Source: Dendrophyllia cribrosa
Lineage: Eukaryota; Cnidaria; Anthozoa; Scleractinia; Dendrophylliidae
Assembly (NCBI GenBank): GCA_024195265.1
Contig: JAJLRJ010000011.1
Span: 19,402,927-19,466,926 of the forward strand
Reading direction: 5' to 3'
Length of the DNA: 64,000 nt
Below the pieces are notes generated by a model. That model had not been told where the DNA came from and did not search any database. It worked only from the letters and a program-made list of their open reading frames with translations. Numbering within the stretch: position 1 is the stretch's first letter; the number at the start of each line of letters is the position of its first letter. Positions 13,763-29,721 of this stretch are shown here, in pieces. Position numbers and translations under genes: made by a program.

Positions 13763-16700
13763 AAGGTTTTATTACTACATATACTACTTACAATACGATA
13801 CTTAAACTACTTACAATACGATACTTACACTACTTACAATATGATACTTACACTACTTACAATATGATACTTACACTACTTACAATATGATACTTACACT
13901 ACTTACAATATGATATTTACACTACTTACAATATGATATTTACACTACTTACAATACGATACTTACACTACTTACAATATGATACTTACACTACTTACAA
14001 TATGATATTTACACTACTTACAATACGATACTTACACTACTTACAATATGATATTTACACTACTTACAATATGATATTTACACTACTTACAATACGATAC
14101 TTACACTACTTACAATATGATATTTACACTACTTACAATATGATATTTACACTACTTACAATATGATATTTACACTACTTACAATATGATACTTACACTA
14201 CTTACAATATGATATTTACACTACTTACAATATGATATTTACACTACTTACAATACGATACTTACACTACTTACAATATGATACTTACACTACTTACAAT
14301 ATGATATTTACACTACTTACAATACGATACTTACACTACTTACAATATGATATTTACACTACTTACAATATGATATTTACACTACTTACAATACGATATT
14401 TACACTACTTACAATACGATATTTACACTACTTACAATATGATATTTACACTACTTACAATATGATATTTACACTACTTACAATATGATATTTACACTAC
14501 TTACAATATGATACTTACACTACTTACAATACGATACTTACACTACTTACAATACGATATTTACACTACTTACAATACGATACTTACACTACTTACAATA
14601 TGATATTTACACTACTTACAATACGATATTTACACTACTTACAATATGATACTTACACTACTTACAATATGATATTTACACTACTTACAATATGATATTT
14701 ACACTACTTGCAATACGATACTTACACTACTTACAATACGATATTTACACTACTTACAATATGATATTTACACTACTTACAATATGATACTTACACTACT
14801 TACAATATGATATTTACACTACTTACAATATGATATTTACACTACTTACAATATGATATTTACACTACTTACAATATGATATTTACACTACTTACAATAC
14901 GATACTTACACTACTTACAATATGATACTTACACTACTTACAATACGATACTTACACTACTTACAATATGATATTTACACTACTTACAATATGATATTTA
15001 CACTACTTACAATATGATATTTACACTACTTACAATACGATACTTACACTACTTACAATACGATATTTACACTACTTACAATATGATATTTACACTACTT
15101 ACAATATGATACTTACACTACTTACAATATGATATTTACACTACTTACAATATGATATTTACACTACTTACAATATGATATTTACACTACTTACAATATG
15201 ATATTTACACTACTTACAATACGATACTTACACTACTTACAATATGATACTTACACTACTTACAATACGATACTTACACTACTTACAATATGATATTTAC
15301 ACTACTTACAATATGATATTTACACTACTTACAATATGATATTTACACTACTTACAATACGATACTTACACTACTTACAATACGATATTTACACTACTTA
15401 CAATACGATACTTACACTACTTACAATATGATATTTACACTACTTACAATACGATACTTACACTACTTACAATACGATATTTACACTACTTACAATATGA
15501 TATTTACACTACTTACAATACGATACTTACACTACTTACAATATGATATTTACACTACTTACAATACGATACTTACACTACTTACAATATGATACTTACA
15601 CTACTTACAATATGATACTTACACTACTTACAATACGATACTTACACTACTTACAATACGATATTTACACTACTTACAATATGATACTTACACTACTTAC
15701 AATATGATATTTACACTACTTACAATAGGATATTTACACTACTTACAATATGATACTTACACTACTTACAATATGATACTTACACTACTTACAATATGAT
15801 ATTTACACTACTTACAATATGATACTTACACTACTTACAATACGATATTTACACTACTTACAATATGATACTTACACTACTTACAATATGATATTTACAC
15901 TACTTACAATATGATACTTACACTACTTACAATACGATATTTACACTACTTACAATACGATACTTACACTACTTACAATATGATATTTACACTACTTACA
16001 ATATGATATTTACACTACTTACAATACGATACTTACACTACTTACAATACGATATTTACACTACTTACAATATGATATTTACACTACTTACAATATGATA
16101 CTTACACTACTTACAATACGATACTTACACTACTTACAATACGATATTTACACTACTTACAATACGATACTTACACTACTTACAATACGATACTTACACT
16201 ACTTACAATACGATACTTACACTACTTACAATACGATACTTACACTACTTACAATACGATATTTACACTACTTACAATATGATATTTACACTACTTACAA
16301 TATGATATTTACACTACTTACAATATGATATTTACACTACTTACAATATGATATTTACACTACTTACAATATGATACTTACACTACTTACAATATGATAC
16401 TTACACTACTTACAATATGATATTTACACTACTTACAATATGATATTTACACTACTTACAATACGATATTTACACTACTTACAATACGATACTTACACTA
16501 CTTACAATACGATACTTACACTACTTACAATATGATATTTACACTACTTACAATATGATATTTACACTACTTACAATACGATACTTACACTACTTACAAT
16601 ATGATACTTACACTACTTACAATATGATATTTACACTACTTACAATATGATACTTACACTACTTACAATATGATACTTACACTACTTACAATATGATATT

Positions 16701-19700
16701 TACACTACTTACAATATGATATTTACACTACTTACAATACGATATTTACACTACTTACAATACGATACTTACACTACTTACAATATGATATTTACACTAC
16801 TTACAATATGATATTTACACTACTTACAATACGATACTTACACTACTTACAATATGATACTTACACTACTTACAATATGATATTTACACTACTTACAATA
16901 TGATACTTACACTACTTACAATATGATACTTACACTACTTACAATATGATATTTACACTACTTACAATATGATATTTACACTACTTACAATACGATATTT
17001 ACACTACTTACAATATGATACTTACACTACTTACAATATGATATTTACACTACTTACAATATGATATTTACACTACTTACAATACGATATTTACACTACT
17101 TACAATACGATACTTACACTACTTACAATATGATACTTACACTACTTACAATATGATACTTACACTACTTACAATACGATACTTACACTACTTACAATAT
17201 GATATTTACACTACTTACAATATGATATTTACACTACTTACAATACGATATTTACACTACTTACAATATGATACTTACACTACTTACAATATGATACTTA
17301 CACTACTTACAATACGATACTTACACTACTTACAATATGATATTTACACTACTTACAATATGATATTTACACTACTTACAATATGATATTTACACTACTT
17401 ACAATACGATATTTACACTACTTACAATATGATATTTACACTACTTACAATATGATATTTACACTACTTACAATACGATATTTACACTACTTACAATACG
17501 ATATTTACACTACTTACAATATGATACTTACACTACTTACAATACGATACTTACACTACTTACAATACGATACTTACACTACTTACAATACGATATTTAC
17601 ACTACTTACAATACGATACTTACACTACTTACAATATGATATTTACACTACTTACAATATGATATTTACACTACTTACAATATGATATTTACACTACTTA
17701 CAATACGATATTTACACTACTTACAATATGATATTTACACTACTTACAATATGATATTTACACTACTTACAATACGATATTTACACTACTTACAATACGA
17801 TATTTACACTACTTACAATATGATACTTACACTACTTACAATACGATACTTACACTACTTACAATACGATACTTACACTACTTACAATACGATATTTACA
17901 CTACTTACAATACGATATTTACACTACTTACAATACGATATTTACACTACTTACAATATGATATTTACACTACTTACAATATGATATTTACACTACTTAC
18001 AATACGATATTTACACTACTTACAATACGATATTTACACTACTTACAATATGATACTTACACTACTTACAATATGATACTTACACTACTTACAATACGAT
18101 ACTTACACTACTTACAATATGATATTTACACTACTTACAATATGATACTTACACTACTTACAATATGATACTTACACTACTTACAATACGATATTTACAC
18201 TACTTACAATATGATACTTACACTACTTACAATACGATACTTACACTACTTACAATACGATATTTACACTACTTACAATATGATACTTACACTACTTACA
18301 ATATGATACTTACACTACTTACAATATGATATTTACACTACTTACAATATGATATTTACACTACTTACAATACGATATTTACACTACTTACAATACGATA
18401 CTTACACTACTTACAATATGATACTTACACTACTTACAATATGATATTTACACTACTTACAATATGATATTTACACTACTTACAATACGATATTTACACT
18501 ACTTACAATATGATATTTACACTACTTACAATATGATATTTACACTACTTACAATATGATATTTACACTACTTACAATACGATACTTACACTACTTACAA
18601 TACGATATTTACACTACTTACAATATGATATTTACACTACTTACAATATGATACTTACACTACTTACAATACGATACTTACACTACTTACAATACGATAT
18701 TTACACTACTTACAATACGATACTTACACTACTTACAATACGATACTTACACTACTTACAATATGATATTTACACTACTTACAATACGATATTTACACTA
18801 CTTACAATACGATATTTACACTACTTACAATACGATATTTACACTACTTACAATATGATATTTACACTACTTACAATACGATATTTACACTACTTACAAT
18901 ACGATATTTACACTACTTACAATACGATATTTACACTACTTACAATACGATATTTACACTACTTACAATATGATATTTACACTACTTACAATACGATACT
19001 TACACTACTTACAATATGATATTTACACTACTTACAATATGATATTTACACTACTTACAATACGATACTTACACTACTTACAATATGATACTTACACTAC
19101 TTACAATATGATACTTACACTACTTACAATATGATACTTACACTACTTACAATATGATACTTACACTACTTACAATATGATACTTACACTACTTACAATA
19201 CGATATTTACACTACTTACAATACGATATTTACACTACTTACAATATGATACTTACACTACTTACAATATGATACTTACACTACTTACAATATGATACTT
19301 ACACTACTTACAATATGATACTTACACTACTTACAATATGATACTTACACTACTTACAATACGATACTTACACTACTTACAATACGATATTTACACTACT
19401 TACAATATGATATTTACACTACTTACAATATGATATTTACACTACTTACAATACGATATTTACACTACTTACAATATGATACTTACACTACTTACAATAC
19501 GATACTTACACTACTTACAATATGATATTTACACTACTTACAATACGATATTTACACTACTTACAATACGATATTTACACTACTTACAATACGATATTTA
19601 CACTACTTACAATATGATATTTACACTACTTACAATACGATATTTACACTACTTACAATATGATATTTACACTACTTACAATACGATATTTACACTACTT

Positions 19701-22600
19701 ACAATACGATATTTACACTACTTACAATACGATATTTACACTACTTACAATACGATATTTACACTACTTACAATATGATATTTACACTACTTACAATACG
19801 ATACTTACACTACTTACAATATGATATTTACACTACTTACAATATGATATTTACACTACTTACAATACGATACTTACACTACTTACAATATGATACTTAC
19901 ACTACTTACAATATGATACTTACACTACTTACAATATGATACTTACACTACTTACAATATGATACTTACACTACTTACAATATGATACTTACACTACTTA
20001 CAATACGATATTTACACTACTTACAATACGATATTTACACTACTTACAATATGATACTTACACTACTTACAATATGATACTTACACTACTTACAATATGA
20101 TACTTACACTACTTACAATATGATACTTACACTACTTACAATATGATACTTACACTACTTACAATACGATACTTACACTACTTACAATACGATATTTACA
20201 CTACTTACAATACGATATTTACACTACTTACAATATGATATTTACACTACTTACAATATGATATTTACACTACTTACAATACGATATTTACACTACTTAC
20301 AATACGATACTTACACTACTTACAATATGATACTTACACTACTTACAATATGATATTTACACTACTTACAATATGATATTTACACTACTTACAATATGAT
20401 ACTTACACTACTTACAATACGATACTTTTTTTAATGCAACGTCTTTTTTATTAATATTTCCACATACATGCGTAGTGTTACATACATTTAATGCAATACT
20501 TATAATTAACATAACATAATTGTCCGGGGGGGTTACTTCTTTCTTCTTTATAGAAGCTATTAGGGTATTGAGGATATGGTTGGTTAAACCGGTTAGGATT
20601 TCAAGAAGGGCGTCACATACCGCCACTAAAATTTTTGAGGAGCACCCCCGGACCTATTGTTAATTTCCCTAGGGTATTAGGATGTCAGAACTTGTCATGA
20701 ATTTGTCATATCTCACATTACGTCACCGCAAAGGTATTAAAGTTCTTATAAAGTTTCGATATCTCACGTTACCTATCGAGAAATATCAATGTTTCAAATT
20801 TTCAATCATTTTCCATTAAAGCTGCTTTAGAAGGGTAAAAATAGGTCAAATGCGTTTCCTTGGGAAACGCAGTTTGAGAATTTCACGGTGTATTTTTACG
20901 AATGGAGACATTTTAAGGAAGTTAAAAGTTTGTGTTTTACTGATGAGCGATATGGCAGAGCAAAATAGCATGATCTTTGGGTTTGTTCTATTTTGGAATA
21001 CTGAATCATTGCTATTACGGTTTGATTATGCAATACTATGGGAAAGACGTCATAGTTTTGGTGATTTAGCTACCGTGCACGAGCAAATTTTTGCGGAAGG
21101 AAAATTCTGCGGATTGCCCGACTGAATTTGTTTTGCGGGAGGAAATTTTTGCGGGTCGAGACAGCTAAAATTTCTGCTTGGAGGAAATGTTTGCGGATTT
21201 CTGGTCAAGTATAAATGAAATCCAAGGCATCGGTATTAAACTGCAATTTTACTTCCTGACCGGAGGTTTCTATAGGTTCACTGTTAAAAAGTTCCTGTTA
21301 AGCCGATATACATCATTAAAACAAGTAGTTTTTTTTCTGCGGAAGTATATTTCTGCGGTGGAAAATTTAATACAAAATAAAATAATACTGAATAATAATG
21401 CAACAACGGACAACCTTGTCGAACTCCCCGTTCGAGCGAAAAGGCCGACGAGAGCCATCCATTGTTTATAACGTGTAAACAATGTTTACCCAGCGCTGAA
21501 AATTTTGGCCGAAATTAAAGCGCTCTAAAACGGATTGCAAAAAGCCGTGAATAACCCGGTCGAAAGCCTTTTCCTGATCCAGGCTAATAACAGCGGCCGA
21601 AAGCTGTTTATGGTTTACATAGTCGATCGTATCCCAGATCTGAAAAAGGTTTTCAAAAATACTGCGGTCAGGAATTCCGCATGTTTGATCTTCGCTTAAA
21701 TAAGCGGTATAACCTTACGTAGTCGGTTGGCTAGTACTTTAGTACAAATTTTATAATCTGTGTTTAACAGAGAAATTGGTTGCCAGTTTTTCGAGTCTAA
21801 CTTGTCGTCCTTCTTGTAAAGCAGGCGGATAATTCCTTGACGTTGTGTGTCAGAGAGTGATCCGTGTTAAAGAGTAATTTAGCATGTCTGATCTACTCCA
21901 GAAGCGACGATGAAATTCAACCGGAAATCCAGCGATTTGCCTGATTGCATTTGTGAAAGGGCCTCTTGACACTCGAAGAGTGTGAGGTCACCTTCGCATT
22001 TCTCGTGGTTTTCGGATGCCAGAGTTTTATCCAGTTGGACTAAAACCCAGTCTTGGCTAGATAAATAAACTTGTTCAGCCGAATAGAGGTTACGATAAAA
22101 ATCGCGACATTCGCGAAGAATATTTTTATTGGAAGTCACGGTTGAATTGTTGGCACGTAACTCTGTAATTGAGTCGCGTGTCTGTCGCTGATTTTCAGGC
22201 TGGTGGAAATACTTGGTCTGTTTTTCCCCCAGCTCTATCCACTGTTCTTTACTGCGAATGATGGCTCCTTGGATTACAAAATTTAAATAAGAAAGGAAAA
22301 ACTAAATGAATTCTGGTAGTTGTAGTCAAATGACGCCATCGTGCAAATGGCCTATTTTGGTTACAGGGGGGGGGGGATGTCGTTGCTGGTTGCGGTAGTG
22401 GGGGCCGGGGGGGCCTCTGGTGTTCCCCCGGGCGCTGGAGCCTCGTGGTTCGCCTCACGGCGTTCGCTTTCGGGCAGTCTCAGAGACTCTGGGGCAGTCT
22501 TTAACAACGTGCTCGGAAGACAGGCACCGGTAGCATAGTATTGGCTGGCCCGTGTACTTAAAAAAAAAACTCGAGCCCTTGAGTGACTAAGTTGCGTGCC

Positions 22601-22643
<43 letters not shown>

Positions 22644-24353
22644 ACTCAACAAAGCTTTGTACGCGGATGCTCCGCCCCGAGGTCCAAACCCTTACCCTTT
22701 TATATACCGTTTTTGACAGAAAAGGTACCCCTTTCATATACCTTTCATTGAAAATGGTACCCCTTTCATATACCTTTCGTTGAAAATGGTACCCCTTTCA
22801 TATACATGTAGCCTTTGCGTGCGTCTGTTTCATATATTTTGAAAGGCCCTATTTATATTACTTAAATTGCAGTTTTCCCTACCTTTTTTATGCTTCAACT
22901 CGTGTTTTCGCTACCATTTCCTATTCTTCGTGAAATCCCTATCCTTTCACATACTTCAACTCGTGAAATCCCGACCCTTTCATATACCTCCAGCATCCCC
23001 GTATAGCCCATTATAGGGAGTACCCCCCGGGGTCTTTTTTAAACGTGTGAATTCTACGACACGGATACCGTTCTCGATATGCTCGTAGCCCGGGGCTTTG
23101 AAGCAAAGCCGGCGGACTGCTCGCGCATTGAGGTTCGCCGTATTGTTCCAGGAGTTGTAGCAGGTTTTCATCGGAGAATTCAACGCATGACACGTGTAGT
23201 CGTGTAGTGCTTTTTGCCTTAAAGGCGTAAAGGGATAACGCGGCTTTCGTAGTCAAAGCCCGATGCCGCCAACCGCGTGGCCGATTCTGTAGATCGGGCC
23301 GAGGGTGATGTCGAAGCACTTTCCTCCGTAGAGGGGTACAACCCCAACGATTTCTTCCTTAAAGTCCGGTAACGACTGCGCTATACTGAGCGAATCAAGA
23401 GCCAGGTTTTCCTGCGCTATCAAGCGGACAGTTCTAGTGTGGGCGAACGGCTGGTGCGCGGGACGCGCGGCCATCTCCACGTAACGCGAGGGCGAGAAAA
23501 CTCGCGAGACCAAAACCAAAACCACAAAATTGAAAAGCACGCACTCACCAAAGCGAAGACAGATGGTTACCACACGCTTTCTTGCTTGTGGTGAAAAAAC
23601 AGCACTAAATCTTGTGAAAAAAAAGCTCTCCTTAGTCGTCGAAGTTGAGGATTATTCTGGCTTTTGGCCTTGAAAAAGTGGAGCACTGATAAGAACAGAT
23701 CCCCTAATGCTGTACAGGAAAGTTGTTAGCAGAGGGGCACGGGTTACCCTCCTTTTGCAAAAAAAAATAATGATAAGGCCCAGCCTATAACGTTTTCTAA
23801 ACACGACACGTCTATTGTATAACCAAATTATAGACCCCATTTTAGTCACTAGCGTGAAAATGTAAACTTTGTAATCGAAAATTAGTGATTTCCTGTTTTT
23901 AATACCCCAAATGGCTACTAAAATAAAACTACGCCCATTTCGCGAACATAAATTTCTATTGGCTGATTTGCATCATGTGATGCTTTCATGTACGTATTTT
24001 GAGTAGACTTATTGTAAGGGTGCGCTACAACGGCATCTTTACCATATTCACTATCAATTCTTCTATTTTTTTTTATTAACCTCACGTTCTAACGCATTAA
24101 CGAGATGGCTTTAAGAGCCCTTTGATTCAGTCAATTGATCGGACGAGCTGAACACGAAAACAAGCTCGGCGAGACTGGAGCGAGCGAACGAGCCAATAGG
24201 AAACTGGGGAAGAGGCGGTAGGAAAAGGAACTGCACTCTCTTCTGTAACGGACGCGTTCCAATTCCCCGCTGCACCGGGGACGGAAACTCCGATTGGTTC
24301 ACAGACCATAGAAAGCTGTCAGGGGAGTTTGACGAGTATTAACAATCTTGACA

Positions 24354-24400
<47 letters not shown>

Positions 24401-27400
24401 ATCCTTATTTATTCACGAATATCCTATCATATAGTTATAGTCTTCCTAAGAGTCGTCATTAACATTAACTACATTAAACTAAAAGTTTTAACTGTAGAAC
24501 TACTAAATTACACGTAAGAATAAAATGCTACAAAAACTTAAATGATCACTGTTTCTTTATAATCTTTCCCCTAAAAAGGGGTTTTAAAATCGTTCAAGTT
24601 GGGCCGCTGTCTGATCTCTAAGGGGATCTTGTTCCACAGAACAGATCCCCTGTAGTGTAAGCTACCTTTGGCGTATTCAGTTCTCGGTCTGGGAATGTAA
24701 CAATTTGACTCAGAGTTTCTAAGATTATGTGTGTGTATATTTGAAATATTGGTAAAAATCCGCCTCAAATACAATGGGGAAAGATTATTATGGATTTTAC
24801 ATTTACATTTACATTTACAATGATGAAGTTGGTAAAATCTCACGACATCACACCGACTAATAAAATAAAATAAAACAATAAAACATATTTCCTAGTTCAT
24901 TGATTAAAAAAATTAAAACGAGTTTCTAAAATAATTTGACAACTTTGATTTAAAAATATCTAAAGAGCTTGAGTTAACAATCTCCTCGGGGAGACAGTTC
25001 CAGTCAACGATAGTTCTTGGAAAGTATGAAAACTTAAAAACATTCTTATTAGCATGTGCGATCTTATACTTAAATTGGTGACTTCTTCTTGTCCGAGCCT
25101 CAGGGTTGTTGGATAGGTACTTTGTAGTTTCCGTATCAATCAAGTTATGACTTAATTTATACATGATCGTCAATCTAGCCTTTTTCCTTCTCAGTTCTAA
25201 AGTATCCCATCCAAGGTCATTGATCATGTCTGTAACACTTGCATATCGGCTACAGTTCTGTGAACAAAATCGTGCTGCTTTGCGCTGTACCCTTTCTATC
25301 ACAGCCGTATCTTTCTTGAGGTGTGGGTCCCACGCAGCGCATGCATATTCTAGCTTGGGTCGCACTAAAGCTGTATACACCTAATTCAAAAAAGGTTGCT
25401 TTGATCTTTGGTAATTGGGCATTGGGAAGCTATTGTTTGGCGGTCACTCAAGCAAAGCATTGCATTGTGTTCCGTATGCCCAAATGCCAATGACCAATTA
25501 CCAATGACCAATTGTCAAAGCAACCTTTATTGAATTAGGTATATGCGATTTCTTTCACTGGTTTGGGACAATTCCAAAAGTTGCGCTGTATCATACCCAG
25601 GGTTTTATTGGCTTTTGCTGATACTAAAGAAACGTGGTCTGACCACTTAAGCTTGTTATTGATGGTAACTCCAAGATATGGGAATGTGTCAACTTGTTCC
25701 AGTTCAACGCCACAGAAAACATTATATGTTTTCTGGGGCGGATTCAGGAGGGCGGATTCTTCTTATTTGAGATGGTGAAAACCTTACATTTAGATTGATT
25801 AAATTTCATCTGCCACTGATGTTGCCAAGACTCCAATTTGCATAAATCAGATTGGAGAAGATCGCAGTCAACGTCTCTCGAAATAACACCATATAATAGG
25901 GCATCGTCTGCAAATAGTCTAACAGGAGACAACATGGCAACATGTCAAAAAACGGGATTTATTTGGAGCAGGTAGTATCGGCTTTTTTGACTGCATGGAA
26001 ACAAGGCTCGCCAAAGATCTCTTGGAATACCGATTAACAATGCCGCTTTAAAATACATAAAATTCATAATAATGGAACCGAACTGCTTCTCTTTATCATT
26101 TGTTCTGTAAAATGCAATATTACCTAGAACTTTCAAGGCTGTTTTGCCCGGAATACACTGTGCAAATGGAGCCGGACCTCACACATAACCGTAATCGTCG
26201 CCTTAACTCGCAGAACATAACGAGGGTAAGTTCTTAGCCTAAAAAGTTTAAATACTTCTAGAAAAAAATCAAATAATTAATAGAGCAATATATATATATA
26301 TAGAAACTTTTGATGACTAGCTGTCAAGTGACGCGACGCCGTGGTAGCGCCTTCGAATGTTTCACACGAAATTCTTATTTCAGCCGTGCTACAGGTTGGT
26401 GTTTCTCGAATAACAATTCATTGGAATATTTAATCCTTGCCGCTTTCATATTTTGGTAAGTAACCCCTGATGACTAAAATACTTTTTGGTATATTATTTA
26501 ATCGGTTAAAGGTTAAAATAAATTTCTTAACTGTACGATCAGCCTTTCATTTTATTTGTTTATTATTTTCGAAGTCGGCCCGGTTCAGACGCCGTACTTC
26601 ACATGAGCCGTACCTAATTCAATGAATAAAGTTCATGTGAAATATGGCGTCTCGGAATCAATTCGGAACGGCTGACCTAATTCGGATCGGCTCAGCCGTT
26701 CTTCTCGCCTGGCTCAGCCGGAAATAACGGCTGTGGACCGGCTTTGATTGAGACGCCGAACTTTACATGAGACGAACCAAATGCATAAATTATTAAAACG
26801 TGTTTTGGAACAAGGAGCAATTTTTTTTTTACCCAAACCGGCAATTTTGTCCGTATTGAATTACGTTCGGCTGAATTAAGTTTGACGTCTAAATCAGTTC
26901 AGCCGGGATCCATTATTTGGGTCGGGCTAAATTTGAGTTAGGTACGGCTCATGTGAAGTGCGACGTCTGAAACGGGCCTTATTCTACTCTAGACGTTTAC
27001 TGAAATTTTTGTATGTGATCGTGTAGCGACGAAATTATTCGAAATAAACTCAACATTTTAGACATTCTAATCCAACTTTACTCCTTGAGAATCTTCTCCT
27101 TAAGGCTAGTTTACCTTCCTCCAAAATAAAAAAACACTAAAACCAGGAGGAATTTTATCTGGCATAACCGTATAGCTGCCAAATTGTATTTCTTTTCATT
27201 TTTATTGTAACATCTAATATGTATTTTTTATCTGATGAATAAAGACTAACTAATATTATTATTATTAATATTCTGACTGATTATTGGTTTTATTTATAGA
27301 CAAAAAAGATCTAGAAAATGGACGAGCAGTGTAACCATTGCGCAATTTGCAAACAAACTGTTAATAAGGACGGAATTGCCCTCACCAATAAAGGCAGTGA

Positions 27401-29683
27401 AGGTGTAAACCGGGCCAGTCAAGAGAGAGGAGACGCAATCCTTACTGCACCAGGCGCATTGGTACATACGGATTGCCGGCGTAATTATTGCCGCCCGAGT
27501 AGTATAAGAAAAGCCAAGAGGCTGGAGGAAGAAGCCGGCCACACACCACGATTTCTCCGTTCGCGGGAACGCAGTTCAAAACGGCCGTTTTACTTCAAGA
27601 CAGACTGCTTTTTCTGTGGAACCGAAATCGACGCGGAGGAGGAAGGGAAAAGATCAAGAGATGTGTATAGAGTGAGTACGCTGGAAATGCAGGAGAGCGT
27701 GTTGAGAGCATGCGAGGCGAGAGGAGATGACTGGGCTGAGGTGGTGCGAGCTAGAGTCTTGCATGTTAATGATCTGCCAGCGGCCGATGCTGTTTACCAT
27801 CACGCATGCAGTGTACAGTTCAGGACGAAAATGCAAATGCCGAGGCATTTTTCCTCCGATCAGCCAGACTTTAAGAAAAGAAAAATCGGACGCCCACAAG
27901 CCCAAGAAACAAACGACGCCTTTATGAAAGTAATGCGATATTTACAGGAAAACGACGATGAAAATATGACAGTTTCCGATTTAGTGGAAAAAATGCGGGA
28001 GTATCTAGGCGAATCAGCGAGAAGTGCGTATAGCAACCGCTACATGAAAGCCAAGATTGAAGAGTATTTCGCTGCGAACATCATAATCACAAACATAAAC
28101 GGAAAGTCAAATGTAGTAACATTTAGAAAAACTGCAGCGTCCATTCTAGAAGAGTTTCACAAGAAGCAAAAAGACCATGCTGATCCAGAGCAAGAGAAGC
28201 TGGACATCATAACAACTGCAGCTAAGCTTATAAGGAGTGACATTAAACTTGTTGAAACATCCAACGAAAACTATCCTTTAGTCGAAACTGGAGTCGAGAA
28301 GCATGTTGATTTTCTGCCCCTAACACTTAAGTTATTTCTGGAGGGCATTTTAGTTGTTAAAAATGCCGACATCAAATTAGCATCCATAGGCTAGGGCAGG
28401 CAATAGTCCAGTCAGCGCGGCCACGTGTAATCCTTGCGCCGTTACAGGTTGGTTTAGCTGTGCAGCTTCACCACAGCTTTGCGTCCCGTTTTCTGATAGA
28501 TACTCTTCATCGGTTTGGCTTCTGTTCCTCTTACCAAGAAGTGCTATTATATAACCAGAATGCAGCGGTGGACAGGGAACGGACATTCCTAACTATGGGG
28601 AGAGTTCGTACAGTATGTAGCAGATAATGTAGACCATGACCTGCGCACTCTCGATGGAAACGACACTTTCCACGGGATGGGAATGATCGCCACCGTAACG
28701 CCGGGCCCGCAGTGTGCCGAGACGGAAGGTCACTCCTCAAGCCATCTCAATGGCAGGAAAGGTCGACATTCATCCGCCGTCCCAGCCAAGGCTGCCTAGC
28801 CTAGAACTCCAGTTTAACAATATTGCTGTTACAAGGGTAGAGGACCCGACAGCAAATCTAGATATACTGTGGAAAACGTCCCTGCTGTTTGGAGTGACTC
28901 GCCAAGGTTGGGGTGGACTGACGCAAGCCGTGCACAAGGGAGACCACAAGGGTCAGTCGTCTGTCTCGTTTCTACCGATGATTGACATGAGCCCCAGCAA
29001 CACCACCTGTGTCAATTCCACCTTGCAATTTGTGTCAAAGCACGCACAGGAGCACGGCATCGCCCACCCTGTCATCACATTTGATCAGCCCCTGTGGTGG
29101 AGGGCTTTCTGTCTGATCAACACTAAAGCTGCTGACAGCGTGTTACGCAAGATTATCGTGCGCCTTGGAGGATTCCACACTGAAATGAGCTTCCTTGGAA
29201 GCATCGGCCACCTTATGGCGGGCTGTTGGAGTTGATCTACGCGCCAAATGCCGTGGAGCATATGCTGACCGGGAAGGCGGTAGCGCGTGCGGTCCGCGGT
29301 CATCTAATCGTAGATGCCGCTCTGAATGCAATAGTGTACTCGGCCGCCCTAGGAGCACCGATACCTCATATACAAACTACAGGTATGGCCTCTGTCTGTC
29401 CTGATAGTTTACTGCTTGAGTGACTGTTATTATCCAGCAATATCCTGAATAATCGACTCATCATTCTTGTTTTCTACAGGCGAATCATTCAGCGCGACCA
29501 AGATGACCTGTGTCGGAAACCAGCGGGGTATGTTGATTGTTTAGTAGACATGATGACTTATTTGTCTGAATTGATTTTGTAGACATGCCGTGGTAAAATC
29601 GTCATCTAACTCTATTCCTTTTATTAAAATACAGGACCGCACGGAGCGCCCTGCCAATATCACTGACCCGCCCATCATCACTG

Positions 29684-29721
<38 letters not shown>

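Larger units (their letters stand above)
22333..23474 (-). pseudogene. L1/Tx1-like LINE ORF1 with CCHC zinc knuckle, split by a MITE
   Basis: The minus-strand start MAARPAHQPF (23474) leads to VRLIAQENLALDSLSIAQSL and VGVVPLYGGKCFDITLG, then, after frameshifts, YEHIENGIRVVEFTRLKK. After the inserted element it resumes as LVTQGLEFFFKYTGQPILC and CYRCLSSEHVVKDC, a CX2CX4HX4C knuckle at 22494-22535. This is nucleic-acid-binding ORF1 organisation. The following Pro-rich tail contains G/C homopolymers. Confidence 0.7.

Noticed and set aside
13933..19778. Long repetitive ORFs (77-123 codons, MIFTLLTIRYLHY type)
   Set aside because: They are the translation of the 23-bp minisatellite, open only where C replaces T in a TGA.
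13783..20426. CRISPR-like array
   Set aside because: Units follow each other without spacers and the genome is eukaryotic.
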